Assembly: GCF_019303475.1 (NCBI RefSeq)
Contig: NZ_JABLSI010000058.1
Location: forward strand, 1-47,615
From: Streptomyces sp. JJ38
GTDB lineage: Bacteria > Actinomycetota > Actinomycetes > Streptomycetales > Streptomycetaceae
Direction: 5' to 3'
Length of the DNA stretch: 47,615 nucleotides
Part shown: positions 40,247 through 47,615 of the stretch, one piece after another
How the letters are laid out: the number at the start of each line of letters is the position of its first letter
Numbering within the stretch: position 1 is the first letter of the stretch
Translations under genes and position numbers: made by a program
Notes under the pieces: model-generated
Database searches by the model: none
Seen by the model: only the letters and a program-made list of their open reading frames with translations
Told to the model about the DNA's origin: nothing

Positions 40247-41530
40247 GTGACCGATCCCGAGACCGCGGACATATGCCTGGGCGGGGTGCCCGTACACCGG
40301 CACCTCGCGGCGAACGCGCACGACCTGGCCTCGCGGGTCGTGGACGAGCTCGTCGGCCGCCTGCCCGCCTACGCGTCGCTGCCACCCGAGGAGCTGCGCA
40401 CCGAGATCACCCGGATCGCCCACCAGACCATCCACGGCTTCGTGGGCGTCCTGCGCAGCGGCGAGCTGCCCGGCCCCGAGGAGCTCGCGGTGATCCGCGA
40501 GTCCGCCGCCCGCCGGGCCGAGGAGGGACTGCGCCTCGACTCGGTGATCAGTGCCTACCACCTCGGCGCGCAGGTGTGCATGGACAGCGTGGCACCCCGG
40601 GCCAGGCCGCAGGACGTCGAGAGCGTGCTGCGGCTCAGCCGGATGGTGGTCGCGTATCTGCAGCGGGTGACCGCCGCCGGGGTCGGCGGCTACTTCCAGG
40701 AGCGTCAGGCGGCCTTCGGGGTCGAGCACGCGGCGCAGCAGGCGCTGCTGGAGGCGCTGCTCGCCGGGGCACCCGCGCAGGAGGCGGCCGACCGGGCCGG
40801 CATCCGGCTGCCGGGCCGCTTCCTCGTGCTGAGCCTGGACGTCGGCGCGCACGCGGACGAGCGGACCCCGGGCGTGGACCCGCTGATCGCCGGGCGGCGC
40901 AAGCTAAGGCGACTGCGGGTGGAGTTGGAGCGCCACGTCCGGGACGTGGTGCTGTCGGCGCTCTCGGTGGACGGCGGCACGGCCCTGCTGCCCGTGCGGG
41001 AGGAGACACCCGGCGGGACGGCGGACGAGGGGCTCGGGGCCGTGCCCGACGGGGTACGGGAGTGGGCGGCCGGGGTGCTCGCCCACATGACCCGGGTCTC
41101 GGGCGCGGCGATCACGGCGGGCGTCACCGTGACGCCCCCCGACGGCGTCCGGGAGGGGGCGCGGCTGGCGGCGGAGGTGCGGAAGGTCGCGCAGGCGGCG
41201 GGCAGGCCGCCGGGGTTGTACCGGCTGTCGGACGTGCTGCTGGAGTACCAGCTCACCCGGCCCGGCCCGGCGCTGGACCAGCTCTCGGCGCTGCTGGCGC
41301 CGCTGGCCGGGAAGCCGGAGCTGCTGGCGACGCTGCGGGCGTACCTCTCCGGCGGGATGGACCGGCGCGGGACCGCGGAGCGGCTGAGCATCCACCCGAA
41401 CACCCTCGACTACCGGCTGCGCCGGGTCACCGCGCTGACCGGTCTGGACGCCGCCCGGCCGGCCGACCTGGCCCGGGTGCAGGCGGCCCTCGCGGCCTAC
41501 GACGCGGACCGGGCAACCCGGTACGGCTAG
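40247..41530 (+). CDS. PucR/CdaR-type transcriptional regulator
   Basis: The 427-residue protein has an N-terminal helical domain (A-N-A-H-D-L-A-S-R-V-V-D-E-L), a central GGDEF-like degenerate region (L-D-V-G-A-H near 200, G-A-A-I-T-A-G-V-T-V) and the C-terminal PucR HTH: L-R-A-Y-L-S-G-G-M-D-R-R-G-T-A-E-R-L then I-H-P-N-T-L-D-Y-R-L-R-R-V. This class senses small metabolites and controls nearby catabolic or secondary genes. The start is GTG 40247 with no ribosome binding site, so the message may be leaderless. The target is not evident from the neighbours. Confidence 0.88.
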   Translation: MTDPETADICLGGVPVHRHLAANAHDLASRVVDELVGRLPAYASLPPEELRTEITRIAHQTIHGFVGVLRSGELPGPEELAVIRESAARRAEEGLRLDSVISAYHLGAQVCMDSVAPRARPQDVESVLRLSRMVVAYLQRVTAAGVGGYFQERQAAFGVEHAAQQALLEALLAGAPAQEAADRAGIRLPGRFLVLSLDVGAHADERTPGVDPLIAGRRKLRRLRVELERHVRDVVLSALSVDGGTALLPVREETPGGTADEGLGAVPDGVREWAAGVLAHMTRVSGAAITAGVTVTPPDGVREGARLAAEVRKVAQAAGRPPGLYRLSDVLLEYQLTRPGPALDQLSALLAPLAGKPELLATLRAYLSGGMDRRGTAERLSIHPNTLDYRLRRVTALTGLDAARPADLARVQAALAAYDADRATRYG

Positions 41531-41743
41531 ACGTCCGCGCGCCCCCGGCCCGCCGCGCGCACGCTCCGCCGTCCCCACGGCCCGCAGCGCGCACGCTCCG
41601 CCGTCCCCCGGCGCGGCATGCGCGCGGCCCCGCCGTCCGCGCGGCCGGGTGCGGTTCACCGTCGCGTAGTGGGCCGTCGCGGAGACGTCGTGTGCCCTTC
41701 CCCCACCGCTCCCTTGCCGTGACGTCGCTCGGCGCCTAGTATT

Positions 41744-41782
41744 TTGGGCAACTGCCCAAGGCATCTGCCCAATCCAATGGGC
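41744..41782. promoter_or_regulatory. TetR operator array
   Basis: TTGGGCA-AC-TGCCCAA (41744-41759) is a perfect palindrome. A second, weaker one, GCCCA-ATCCAA-TGGGC, lies at 41767-41782. The half-site TGCCCAA is repeated 13 bp apart. The array is 50-90 bp upstream of the TetR start at 41832, the usual place for autoregulation. Confidence 0.7.
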
Positions 41783-41831
41783 CGCCGAAGCCGAGGGCAT
41801 GTCCGAGACCGAGGGGAAGGGGAGGCGTCGC

Positions 41832-42398
41832 ATGGGCACGACGGGGTCGGTGGAACAGGGCCGCGAGGTCCGCTCCCGCTTGCTGGCCGCCGCCGCTGAG
41901 CTGATCGCCGAGCGCGGATGGACCGCCGTCCGCACCCGTGCGCTCGCCGAGCGGGCCGGCGTCGGGCCCGGGCTCGTCCACTACCACTTCTCCTCCCTCC
42001 AGACGCTGCTGTCGGAAGCGGCCCTGTCCGCTCTGCGCGACCTGGTCGAACAGCTGGGGGCGCTGCTCGACCAGGCCCGCGACGTCGACGAGGGGCTGGA
42101 CGCCCTGCTCGTCGCCCTCGACCACTACAGCGGCCGGGACGCGACCTCGCTGCTCTGCGGGGAGGCGTACCTCGCCGCCACCCGGGACCCCGAGCTGTGC
42201 GACCGGCTCGCCGGGCTGCTGGCCGAGGCCCGGGAGCGCTTCACCCGCTGGCTGGCCGAGAACGGCGCCCCGGCTCCCGAGGCCACCGCGGCCGTCCTCG
42301 CCGCCGCGCTCGACGGCGTCATGCTGCACCGCCCCCTCAACCCCGGGCTGACGTCCGCACACGTCGGGCCCGTCCTGCGCAGGCTTCTGCGCCCCTGA
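41832..42398 (+). CDS. TetR-family repressor
   Basis: The 188-residue protein has an N-terminal TetR HTH (R-S-R-L-L-A-A-A-A-E-L-I-A-E-R-G, T-R-A-L-A-E-R-A-G-V-G-P-G-L-V-H-Y-H-F) and a helical ligand-binding part (L-S-E-A-A-L..., E-A-Y-L-A-A-T-R-D). ATG 41832 follows GGGGAGG at the right distance and is preferred to ATG 41799. It lies directly downstream of a double palindrome and 54 bp upstream of a co-directional FAD monooxygenase gene, which it very likely regulates. Confidence 0.9.
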   Translation: MGTTGSVEQGREVRSRLLAAAAELIAERGWTAVRTRALAERAGVGPGLVHYHFSSLQTLLSEAALSALRDLVEQLGALLDQARDVDEGLDALLVALDHYSGRDATSLLCGEAYLAATRDPELCDRLAGLLAEARERFTRWLAENGAPAPEATAAVLAAALDGVMLHRPLNPGLTSAHVGPVLRRLLRP

Positions 42399-42452
42399 CC
42401 CACCCACGCACGACACACCTCCGGCACCCCGCCGGTCACGGCGAAAGGAACG

Positions 42453-43649
42453 GTGAGCCGAGTGAGAGCCGTCATCTGCGGAGCGGGCATATCCGGGCTG
42501 GCCCTCGCCGGGCGCCTGGAGGCCCACGGCTGGGACGTCGTCGTCCTGGAGAAGGCCTCCGCGCCGCGCGCCCAGGGCTACATGATCGACTTCTTCGGCC
42601 CCGGCTACGACGCCGCGGAGGCCACGGGTGTCCTGCCCCGCCTCCACGAGCTCGGCTACCGCGTCCAGGAGGCCGCCTATCTCGACGCGAAGGGGCGCCG
42701 CCGGGCGGGGCTCGACTACGAGCGCTTCGCCCGCGCGGTCGACGGACGGCTCCTCAGCATCATGCGCCCCGACCTGGAGCGTGCCCTGCGCGAGCACCTC
42801 TCGCCGGGCGTCAGGCTGCGATACGGCACCGGGCCGGCGGCCGTCGCCCAGCAGGCCGACGGCGTGCGGCTCACCCTCACCGACGGCAGCACGCTCGACG
42901 CGGACCTCCTCGTCGGCGCCGACGGCATCCACTCCACCGTCCGCGCCCTCGTCTTCGGGCCCGAACGCGCGCACCTGCGCTATCTCGGCTTCCACACCGC
43001 CGCGTTCCGCTTCACCGACCCGGAGCTGCGCGCCGAGATCGGCGACCGGATCGCCGTCACCGACACCTGCGATCGGCAGATGGCCTTCTACGGGCTGCGC
43101 GACGGCCGCGTCGCCGTCTTCGCCGTCCACCGCTCCCCCGACCCCGCCCTGCCCGACGACCCGCGCGCTGCTCTGCGCCACATCTACGGGACGCTGGGCT
43201 GGGCCGTCCCGCGCGCCCTCGACCGCTGCCCGCCGTCGGCCGAGATCTACTACGACCAGGTCGCGCAGATCGAGACCGCACGCTGGTCCGAGGGCCGCGT
43301 CGTCCTCGTCGGCGACGCCTGCCACGCCGTCTCCCTCCTCGCCGGGCAGGGCGCGTCCCTGGGCATCGCCGGGGGCTACCTCCTCGCCGAGGAGCTGAGC
43401 CGGGCGGCGAGCGTCGAGTCCGCGCTGGCCCGCTACGAGGAGGCGTGGCGCCCCGTCGTCGCCGAGAAGCAGCGGCGCGCCCGGAGCACGGCCCACTGGT
43501 TCCTCCCCGCCTCGCCGACCCGGCTCAGGCTGCGTCGGCTGCTGGTCAGGGCCGCCGCCCTCCCCGGCGTCGACCGGGCGATCTCCACCAGCCTCGTCGG
43601 GAAGCCCATCCGCCTCGGCACCACGCCCGGGGAGCCGCCGCGCGGCTAG
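42453..43649 (+). CDS. FAD-dependent monooxygenase (TetX/PHBH type)
   Basis: The 398-residue flavoprotein hydroxylase has the FAD motif V-I-C-G-A-G-I-S-G-L (7-16), the central D-G motif L-V-G-A-D-G-I-H-S and the G-D motif V-L-V-G-D-A-C-H-A-V-S. The last 80 residues include P-I-R-L-G at the end. The group includes enzymes that inactivate tetracyclines and rifamycins and others that tailor natural products. GTG 42453 is preceded by AAAGGAA. It forms an apparent operon with the TetR gene, suggesting induction by the substrate. Confidence 0.9.
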   Translation: MSRVRAVICGAGISGLALAGRLEAHGWDVVVLEKASAPRAQGYMIDFFGPGYDAAEATGVLPRLHELGYRVQEAAYLDAKGRRRAGLDYERFARAVDGRLLSIMRPDLERALREHLSPGVRLRYGTGPAAVAQQADGVRLTLTDGSTLDADLLVGADGIHSTVRALVFGPERAHLRYLGFHTAAFRFTDPELRAEIGDRIAVTDTCDRQMAFYGLRDGRVAVFAVHRSPDPALPDDPRAALRHIYGTLGWAVPRALDRCPPSAEIYYDQVAQIETARWSEGRVVLVGDACHAVSLLAGQGASLGIAGGYLLAEELSRAASVESALARYEEAWRPVVAEKQRRARSTAHWFLPASPTRLRLRRLLVRAAALPGVDRAISTSLVGKPIRLGTTPGEPPRG

Positions 43650-43723
43650 GCCCCGACGGGCCTGGCGGCCGCCACGAGGCGTCTGACGTGCGCGGCGCCG
43701 GAGGGTCGGGCGATGATCGGGGG

Positions 43724-44320
43724 ATGGACGTGTCCCTTCACCTCGCCCAGCAGCCCGACGCCGACGCCCTGCTCAGCCGCAGCCCGCTCGCCGCCCTCGT
43801 CGGCATGCTGCTCGACCAGCAAGTGCCCATGGAGTGGGCGTTCAGCGGACCGTGGACGATCGCCCAGCGGCTCGGCGAGGACGACCTCGACCCCCACCGC
43901 ATCGCCGCACACGAGCCGGAGTCCTTCGCCGACCTGCTCGCGGCCAAACCCGCCGTGCACCGCTACCCCGGCTCGATGGCGGGACGGGTGCAGAAGCTGT
44001 GCCAGTACCTCGTCGAGCACTACGACGGCGACGTCACCGGGATCTGGCGGGACGTCGACAGCGGGAAGGAGCTGCTGAAGCGGCTCAACGACCTCCCCGG
44101 GTTCGGCAGGCAGAAGGCCCAGATCTTCCTGGCCCTGCTCGGCAAGCAGCTCGGCGTCACCCCCGAGGGGTGGCGGGAGGCGGCCGGGCCGTACGGCGAG
44201 GAGGGCGCCTACCGCTCGGCGGCCGACATCACCGGCCCCGAGTCCCTGCAACGGGTGCGCGCCTACAAGCAGGAGATGAAGCAGGCGGCGAAGAAGTCCG
44301 CGAAGAAGTCCGCGCCGTAG
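43724..44320 (+). CDS. HhH-GPD base-excision repair family protein
   Basis: The 198-residue protein has an N-terminal helical half with L-L-D-Q-Q-V-P-M-E-W-A-F and the helix-hairpin-helix G-F-G-R-Q-K-A-Q-I-F-L (about 126-136; L-P-G-F-G is the hairpin). It is shorter than typical DNA glycosylases and lacks the usual catalytic Asp region in recognisable form; homologues in Streptomyces are annotated as HhH-GPD family proteins. The final 15 residues are Lys-rich (K-Q-A-A-K-K-S-A-K-K), likely a DNA-binding tail. A role in base excision is inferred. ATG 43724 follows GGGG. Confidence 0.82.
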   Translation: MDVSLHLAQQPDADALLSRSPLAALVGMLLDQQVPMEWAFSGPWTIAQRLGEDDLDPHRIAAHEPESFADLLAAKPAVHRYPGSMAGRVQKLCQYLVEHYDGDVTGIWRDVDSGKELLKRLNDLPGFGRQKAQIFLALLGKQLGVTPEGWREAAGPYGEEGAYRSAADITGPESLQRVRAYKQEMKQAAKKSAKKSAP

Positions 44321-44346
44321 CCCAGAACCTCCCCTTCCCGGTACCG

Positions 44347-44370
44347 GCCCCGGGGTGGCCGCTCCGGGGC
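44347..44370 (+). terminator. Weak terminator-like hairpin
   Basis: GCCCCGG and CCGGGGC form a 7-bp stem with a 10-nt loop between the HhH-GPD gene and lpdA. Confidence 0.35.
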
Positions 44371-44429
44371 GGGCTCCGAGGGTGCATGATCGGCGTATCC
44401 GGCTATCCGCACCGCAGAGAGGACTTCCG

Positions 44430-45833
44430 ATGGAAGAGCGCTTCGACGTCGTCGTGCTCGGCGCAGGGCCCGGCGGCTACGTCGCCGCGATCCGGGCGGC
44501 ACAGCTCGGCAAGCGCGTAGCCGTCGTGGAGGAGAAGTACTGGGGCGGCGTCTGCCTGAACGTGGGCTGCATCCCCACCAAGGCGCTCCTGCGCAACGCC
44601 GAGCTGGCCCACATCGTGACCAAGGAGGCCAAGGCTTACGGAATCCAGGCGTCCGGCCCGATCACGATGGACTACGGGCAGGCCTTCCAGCGCAGCCGCA
44701 AGGTCGCGGACGGCCGTGCCAAGGGTGTCCACTACCTGATGAAGAAGAACGGCATCGCCGAGTTCGACGGCCGCGGCGTCTTCGTGGACGCGCACACGCT
44801 GCGGGTCGAGCGGCCCGGCGGTGACAGCAGCACGCTCCGGTTCGACCACTGCGTCATCGCCACCGGCGCGACGCCGCGGCTGCTGCCCGGCACCCGCCGC
44901 AGCGAGCGCGTGGTGACGTACGAGGAGCAGATCCTCACCGAGGAGCTGCCGTCGTCCGTGGTCATCGCGGGGGCCGGGGCGATCGGCGTGGAGTTCGCGT
45001 ACGTGCTGCACCACTACGGCGTGAAGGTCACCGTCGTGGAGTTCCTCGACCGGATGCTGCCGCTGGAGGACGCCGACGTCTCCGCCGAGCTGGCCAAGCA
45101 GTACCGCCGCCTCGGCATCGAGGTGATGACGTCGACCCGGGTGGACGCCATCGACGAGTCCGGGCCCCAGGTGCGGGTCACCGTCACGGCGAAGGACGGC
45201 TCGCAGCAGGTGCTGGAGGCCGACAGGGTGCTCCAGGCCATCGGCTTCGCCCCCAACGTCACCGGCTACGGACTGGAGAACACCGGGGTCGCCCTGACCG
45301 AGCGCGGTGCGATCGAGGTCGACGGGCGCTGCCGCACCTCGCAGCCGCACATCTACGCGATCGGCGACGTGACGGCGAAGCTGATGCTCGCGCACACCGC
45401 CGAGGCCATGGGCGTCGTGGCGGCGGAGACCCTCGCGGACGCCGAGACGATGGAACTCGACTACGTGATGATCCCCCGCGCCACCTACTGCCGGCCGCAG
45501 GTCGCCAGCTTCGGCTGGACGGAGGAGCAGGCCCGGGAGCGGGGCTTCGACGTCAAGGTCGCCAAGTTCCCCTTCACCGCGAACGGCAAGGCGCACGGGC
45601 TCGGCGAGACGGCGGGCTTCGTCAAGGTCATCTCCGACGGCAGGTACGGCGAGCTGCTCGGCGCGCATCTCATCGGCCCGGACGTCACCGAGCTGCTGCC
45701 CGAGCTGACGCTGGCCCAGCAGTGGGACCTCACCGTCCACGAGGTGGCCCGCAACGTCCACGCGCACCCGACGCTGGGCGAGGCCGTGAAGGAGGCCGTG
45801 CACGGACTCGCGGGTCACATGATCAACTTCTGA
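44430..45833 (+). CDS. lpdA: Dihydrolipoyl dehydrogenase
   Basis: The 467-residue flavoprotein reoxidises dihydrolipoamide in 2-oxoacid dehydrogenase and glycine cleavage complexes, passing electrons to NAD. It has the FAD motif G-A-G-P-G-G (11-16), the redox disulfide C-L-N-V-G-C (Cys42, Cys47), the NAD motif G-A-G-A-I-G-V-E, the second FAD contact Y-A-I-G-D-V and the catalytic His-Glu pair in H-A-H-P-T-L-G-E near the C terminus. AGAGAGGA precedes ATG 44430. Lipoyl enzymes are not adjacent. Confidence 0.94.
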   Translation: MEERFDVVVLGAGPGGYVAAIRAAQLGKRVAVVEEKYWGGVCLNVGCIPTKALLRNAELAHIVTKEAKAYGIQASGPITMDYGQAFQRSRKVADGRAKGVHYLMKKNGIAEFDGRGVFVDAHTLRVERPGGDSSTLRFDHCVIATGATPRLLPGTRRSERVVTYEEQILTEELPSSVVIAGAGAIGVEFAYVLHHYGVKVTVVEFLDRMLPLEDADVSAELAKQYRRLGIEVMTSTRVDAIDESGPQVRVTVTAKDGSQQVLEADRVLQAIGFAPNVTGYGLENTGVALTERGAIEVDGRCRTSQPHIYAIGDVTAKLMLAHTAEAMGVVAAETLADAETMELDYVMIPRATYCRPQVASFGWTEEQARERGFDVKVAKFPFTANGKAHGLGETAGFVKVISDGRYGELLGAHLIGPDVTELLPELTLAQQWDLTVHEVARNVHAHPTLGEAVKEAVHGLAGHMINF

Positions 45834-45857
45834 CGCGCGCCGGGCCCTGATGGCAGA

Positions 45858-45923
45858 CGGCTCCCGGGCCGCACGGGCTACCGGGCCTGACGGCTCCCGG
45901 GCCGCACGGACTACCGGGCCTGA
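45858..45923. repeat. 33-bp tandem repeat, two copies
   Basis: Two adjacent 33-bp units starting CGGCTCCCGGGCCGCACGG and ending ACCGGGCCTGA (45858-45890, 45891-45923) differ at one base. A degraded third copy follows to about 45960. It fills the space between lpdA and the convergent thioesterase gene. Confidence 0.75.
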
Positions 45924-45979
45924 AGGGCGCCGGGGCCGCACGGGTTCCCCGGCACCCGGGCCCGACGGGCGCGGCGGGG

Positions 45980-46393
45980 TCAGCCGAGCAGCGCGTACAC
46001 CGTGGACGCGCGGGCGGCGACCTCCGCCGCGCCCTCGGCCGTCATCGCCACGTCCGCGAAGGCCATCCGCCGGCCGAGCTTGGTCACCACCGCCTCGACC
46101 AGCACGTCCGCGCCCGTCACCGCCCGCTGGAACGACGTCGACTGCTGCACCGTCGTCATCGGGCCGTACTCGCCGCGCGCCACCGAGACGGCGACGACCG
46201 TGGCGGTGTCCGCGGCGGCCATGAGCGCCTGCCCCGACAGCCCGCCGCCGTCCCGCGCCAGCCGCTCGGACCACGGGAGCCGCAGCACGGCGCGGCGCTC
46301 CCCCGTGTCCACGACGGTCAGCCCGAGGTCGGTCACCCAGGGCGCGAAATGGTCGGCCAAAACCTTGTTCGCCTCAACGAGTGTCAGCGTCAC
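45980..46393 (-). CDS. PaaI-type hotdog-fold thioesterase
   Basis: The 137-residue protein has the hotdog-fold pattern: L-P-W-S-E-R-L, then the active-site helix G-G-G-L-S-G-Q-A-L-M-A-A-A-D-T-A, and a second strand set with T-T-V-Q-Q-S-T-S-F and G-R-R-M-A-F-A-D-V. This fits the PaaI/DUF4442-like thioesterases that release free CoA from acyl-CoAs. GTG 46393 with GGAG 9 nt upstream is used. It is divergent from the SARP gene and separated from lpdA by the tandem repeats. Confidence 0.8.
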   Translation of the reverse strand: MTLTLVEANKVLADHFAPWVTDLGLTVVDTGERRAVLRLPWSERLARDGGGLSGQALMAAADTATVVAVSVARGEYGPMTTVQQSTSFQRAVTGADVLVEAVVTKLGRRMAFADVAMTAEGAAEVAARASTVYALLG

Positions 46394-46533
46394 GGGGGAA
46401 GTCTCCGGCCCCGCCCCGGCCGCTGCAAGAGGCCGACACCTCGTGTTCGCATGGTCGCCGCCCTCCCGGGAAAGCATGCGGAATCGAACACTGCAACGGT
46501 GTGGCGGCGTTGACGCACGGAGGGACGTACCGA

Positions 46534-47615
46534 GTGCAGTTCGGAATACTGGGCCAGGTCGAGGCCCGGTGCGGCGGTGTGCGCATCGGGCTGCGGCCGG
46601 GCCGTGAACGGTCACTGCTGGCCCTGCTCGTGCTCAACTCGGGCTACCTGCTCACGGCCGACCGCGTCGTGACGCTCCTGTGGGAGAAGCCGCCCGACAG
46701 CGCCCGCGCCCAGGTCTACAACCTGGTCAGCGGATTACGCCGTCGGCTGCACAGCGCCGCGTTCGACCGCGACGGCGCCGGGGACGTCCTCGTCACGGCC
46801 GACGGCGGCTACCGGCTGGAGCCCGCCCGGCACCGCACCGACCTCGGCGCCTTCCGGACGGCCGCCGCACGGGGGCGCGAGGCGATGGAGCAGGGCGCCG
46901 GGCACCGGGCCGCCACGCTGCTCTCCCAGGCCCTCGACTGCTGGCGGGGCGAGGCCCTGAGCGGCTGCGCCGCCCCCTTCGCCGCCGCCGTCCGGCAGAC
47001 CCTGGAGGACGAGCGCCGGCGAGCCGTCGAGGCGCTGCTCGACGTCCACCTGGCCCTGGGACGCCACGAACGGGTCCTCGCCGAGGTGGGGCCGTGGCTG
47101 GAGCAGCAGCCATACCGGGAGGACCTCTACCGGCGCCAGATGCTCGCCCTGGCCGCCCAGGGTCGCCGTGCCGACGCCCTGGCCTGCTACCGGCACGCCT
47201 ACCGACGGCTCGGTGAGGACCTCGGCGTCGAACCCGGCCCGCCGCTGCGCGAGCTGCACGAGCAGATCCTGCGCGGTGCCGTGCCGCCGGTCCCTCCGCT
47301 GGCGGCGGAAGCGACGGCGGGACGGCGCCGCCCACCCCGGGCGAACCGTTCCGCCACCGGCCACCCCGACGGGGAGCCGGAACACGGCGGCCGGGACGAC
47401 GACGCCCCGCCCCAGGCCGCGGCGGACCGCCCCGACTCGGCGGCCGGACACGGCACCACCCGCCGGACCGGCGGCACGCCCGACACGGCCCCGGACCCCG
47501 GCACGGACACGGCCCCCGGCACGGACGCGGCCCCCGGCCCCGGCACGGACGCGGCCCCCGACACGGCCCCCACCCCCGACACGGCCCCCGCCCCCGACAC
47601 AGCCCCCACCCTCGG
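46534..47615 (+). CDS. SARP/AfsR-type transcriptional regulator (5' part only)
   Basis: The frame runs past the end of the window; at least 360 codons are present. The N terminus (1-95) is the OmpR-like winged helix of SARPs: F-G-I-L-G-Q-V-E-A, then R-S-L-L-A-L-L-V-L-N, and L-V-S-G-L-R-R-R-L. Residues ~100-250 form the BTAD helical domain (R-A-A-T-L-L-S-Q-A-L, Y-R-E-D-L-Y-R-R-Q-M-L-A-L). After about 255 the protein becomes an Asp/Thr/Ala/Pro linker with tandem repeats, which in larger SARPs leads to an NB-ARC or other domain. SARPs activate antibiotic biosynthesis genes. GTG 46534 has GGAGGG upstream. No biosynthetic gene is in this window. Confidence 0.88.
   Translation, partial: MQFGILGQVEARCGGVRIGLRPGRERSLLALLVLNSGYLLTADRVVTLLWEKPPDSARAQVYNLVSGLRRRLHSAAFDRDGAGDVLVTADGGYRLEPARHRTDLGAFRTAAARGREAMEQGAGHRAATLLSQALDCWRGEALSGCAAPFAAAVRQTLEDERRRAVEALLDVHLALGRHERVLAEVGPWLEQQPYREDLYRRQMLALAAQGRRADALACYRHAYRRLGEDLGVEPGPPLRELHEQILRGAVPPVPPLAAEATAGRRRPPRANRSATGHPDGEPEHGGRDDDAPPQAAADRPDSAAGHGTTRRTGGTPDTAPDPGTDTAPGTDAAPGPGTDAAPDTAPTPDTAPAPDTAPTL
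47490..47615 (+). repeat. Coding tandem repeats in the SARP linker
   Basis: Short units such as GACACGGCCCCC and GGCACGGACGCGGCCCCC recur, encoding D-T-A-P and G-T-D-A-A-P motifs. The array continues to the edge of the window and is a likely site of length variation. Confidence 0.7.

Noticed and set aside
41918..44320. 800-codon plus-strand frame ending with the HhH-GPD protein
   Set aside because: Only the last 198 codons are real; the rest is a shadow of the TetR and monooxygenase genes.
45858..45960. Possible CRISPR array or attachment site
   Set aside because: The 33-bp copies are directly adjacent with no unique spacers, and there is no integrase or tRNA nearby.
44403..46274. 623-codon minus-strand frame opposite lpdA
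   Set aside because: It is an antisense shadow of lpdA with no domain and poor codon pattern.

Overview
The window is about 47.6 kb of very GC-rich DNA with strong G/C bias at third codon positions, many GTG starts, GGAGG-type ribosome binding sites and gene families typical of Streptomyces (NsdA-like TPR regulator, tadA with its associated protein, tandem SigB-type sigma factors, subtilisin-inhibitor-like protein, SARP regulator, XRE/DUF397 remnants). I read it as chromosomal DNA of a Streptomyces or close relative. Most of it is ordinary chromosome, interrupted by a restriction-modification island and several decayed genes.

Layout. 1-7.8 kb: the 3' end of a membrane-anchored NPCBM protein, an isolated asparagine-synthetase/lasso-cyclase-like gene, an NsdA-like regulator, lhgO and trmB. 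7.9-10.2 kb is accessory DNA: two related secreted proteins, pointing in opposite directions, flank a decayed AlbA-type gene. 10.2-11.5 kb is a PrsW-family protease. 11.6-16.0 kb is a complete NaeI-like type II restriction-modification island: an unknown gene and an HNH nuclease (minus strand), then NaeI-like endonuclease and Vsr nickase (plus strand), converging on a C5 cytosine methyltransferase (minus strand). 16.2-17.25 kb is a decayed tract holding an ATP-binding-protein fragment, a small hypothetical fragment, an XRE regulator fragment fused by deletion to a DUF397 tail, and an intact 18-bp operator-like palindrome.

17.3-27 kb: a hypothetical protein, a DM13 protein, a truncated dihydrofolate-reductase-like gene, an M23 peptidase whose leader looks like a c-di-AMP (ydaO) riboswitch, a SpoIIE phosphatase, a DrrAB-type ABC exporter, a DedA protein and a secreted M28 aminopeptidase. 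27-33.7 kb is a conserved block: a VapB-like/ParB-like small protein, a LytR_C protein, upp, small conserved proteins, a tadA-associated protein, tadA, tRNA-Ser(CGA), and two consecutive SigB/SigF-family sigma factors. 33.8-47.6 kb: a DHA2 drug-efflux transporter, an amidohydrolase, an SSI-type protease inhibitor, an HTH/transmembrane protein, a secreted protein, a PucR regulator, a TetR regulator with FAD monooxygenase, an HhH-GPD repair protein, lpdA, a PaaI-type thioesterase and the 5' part of a SARP regulator that runs off the end.

The genes that clearly work together are the restriction island (cutting, protection, and repair of deaminated methyl-C), the ABC pair, tadA with its partner, and the TetR/monooxygenase pair behind a set of palindromic half-sites. 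All functional statements come from reading translated sequence and recalled family motifs; no database search was run.
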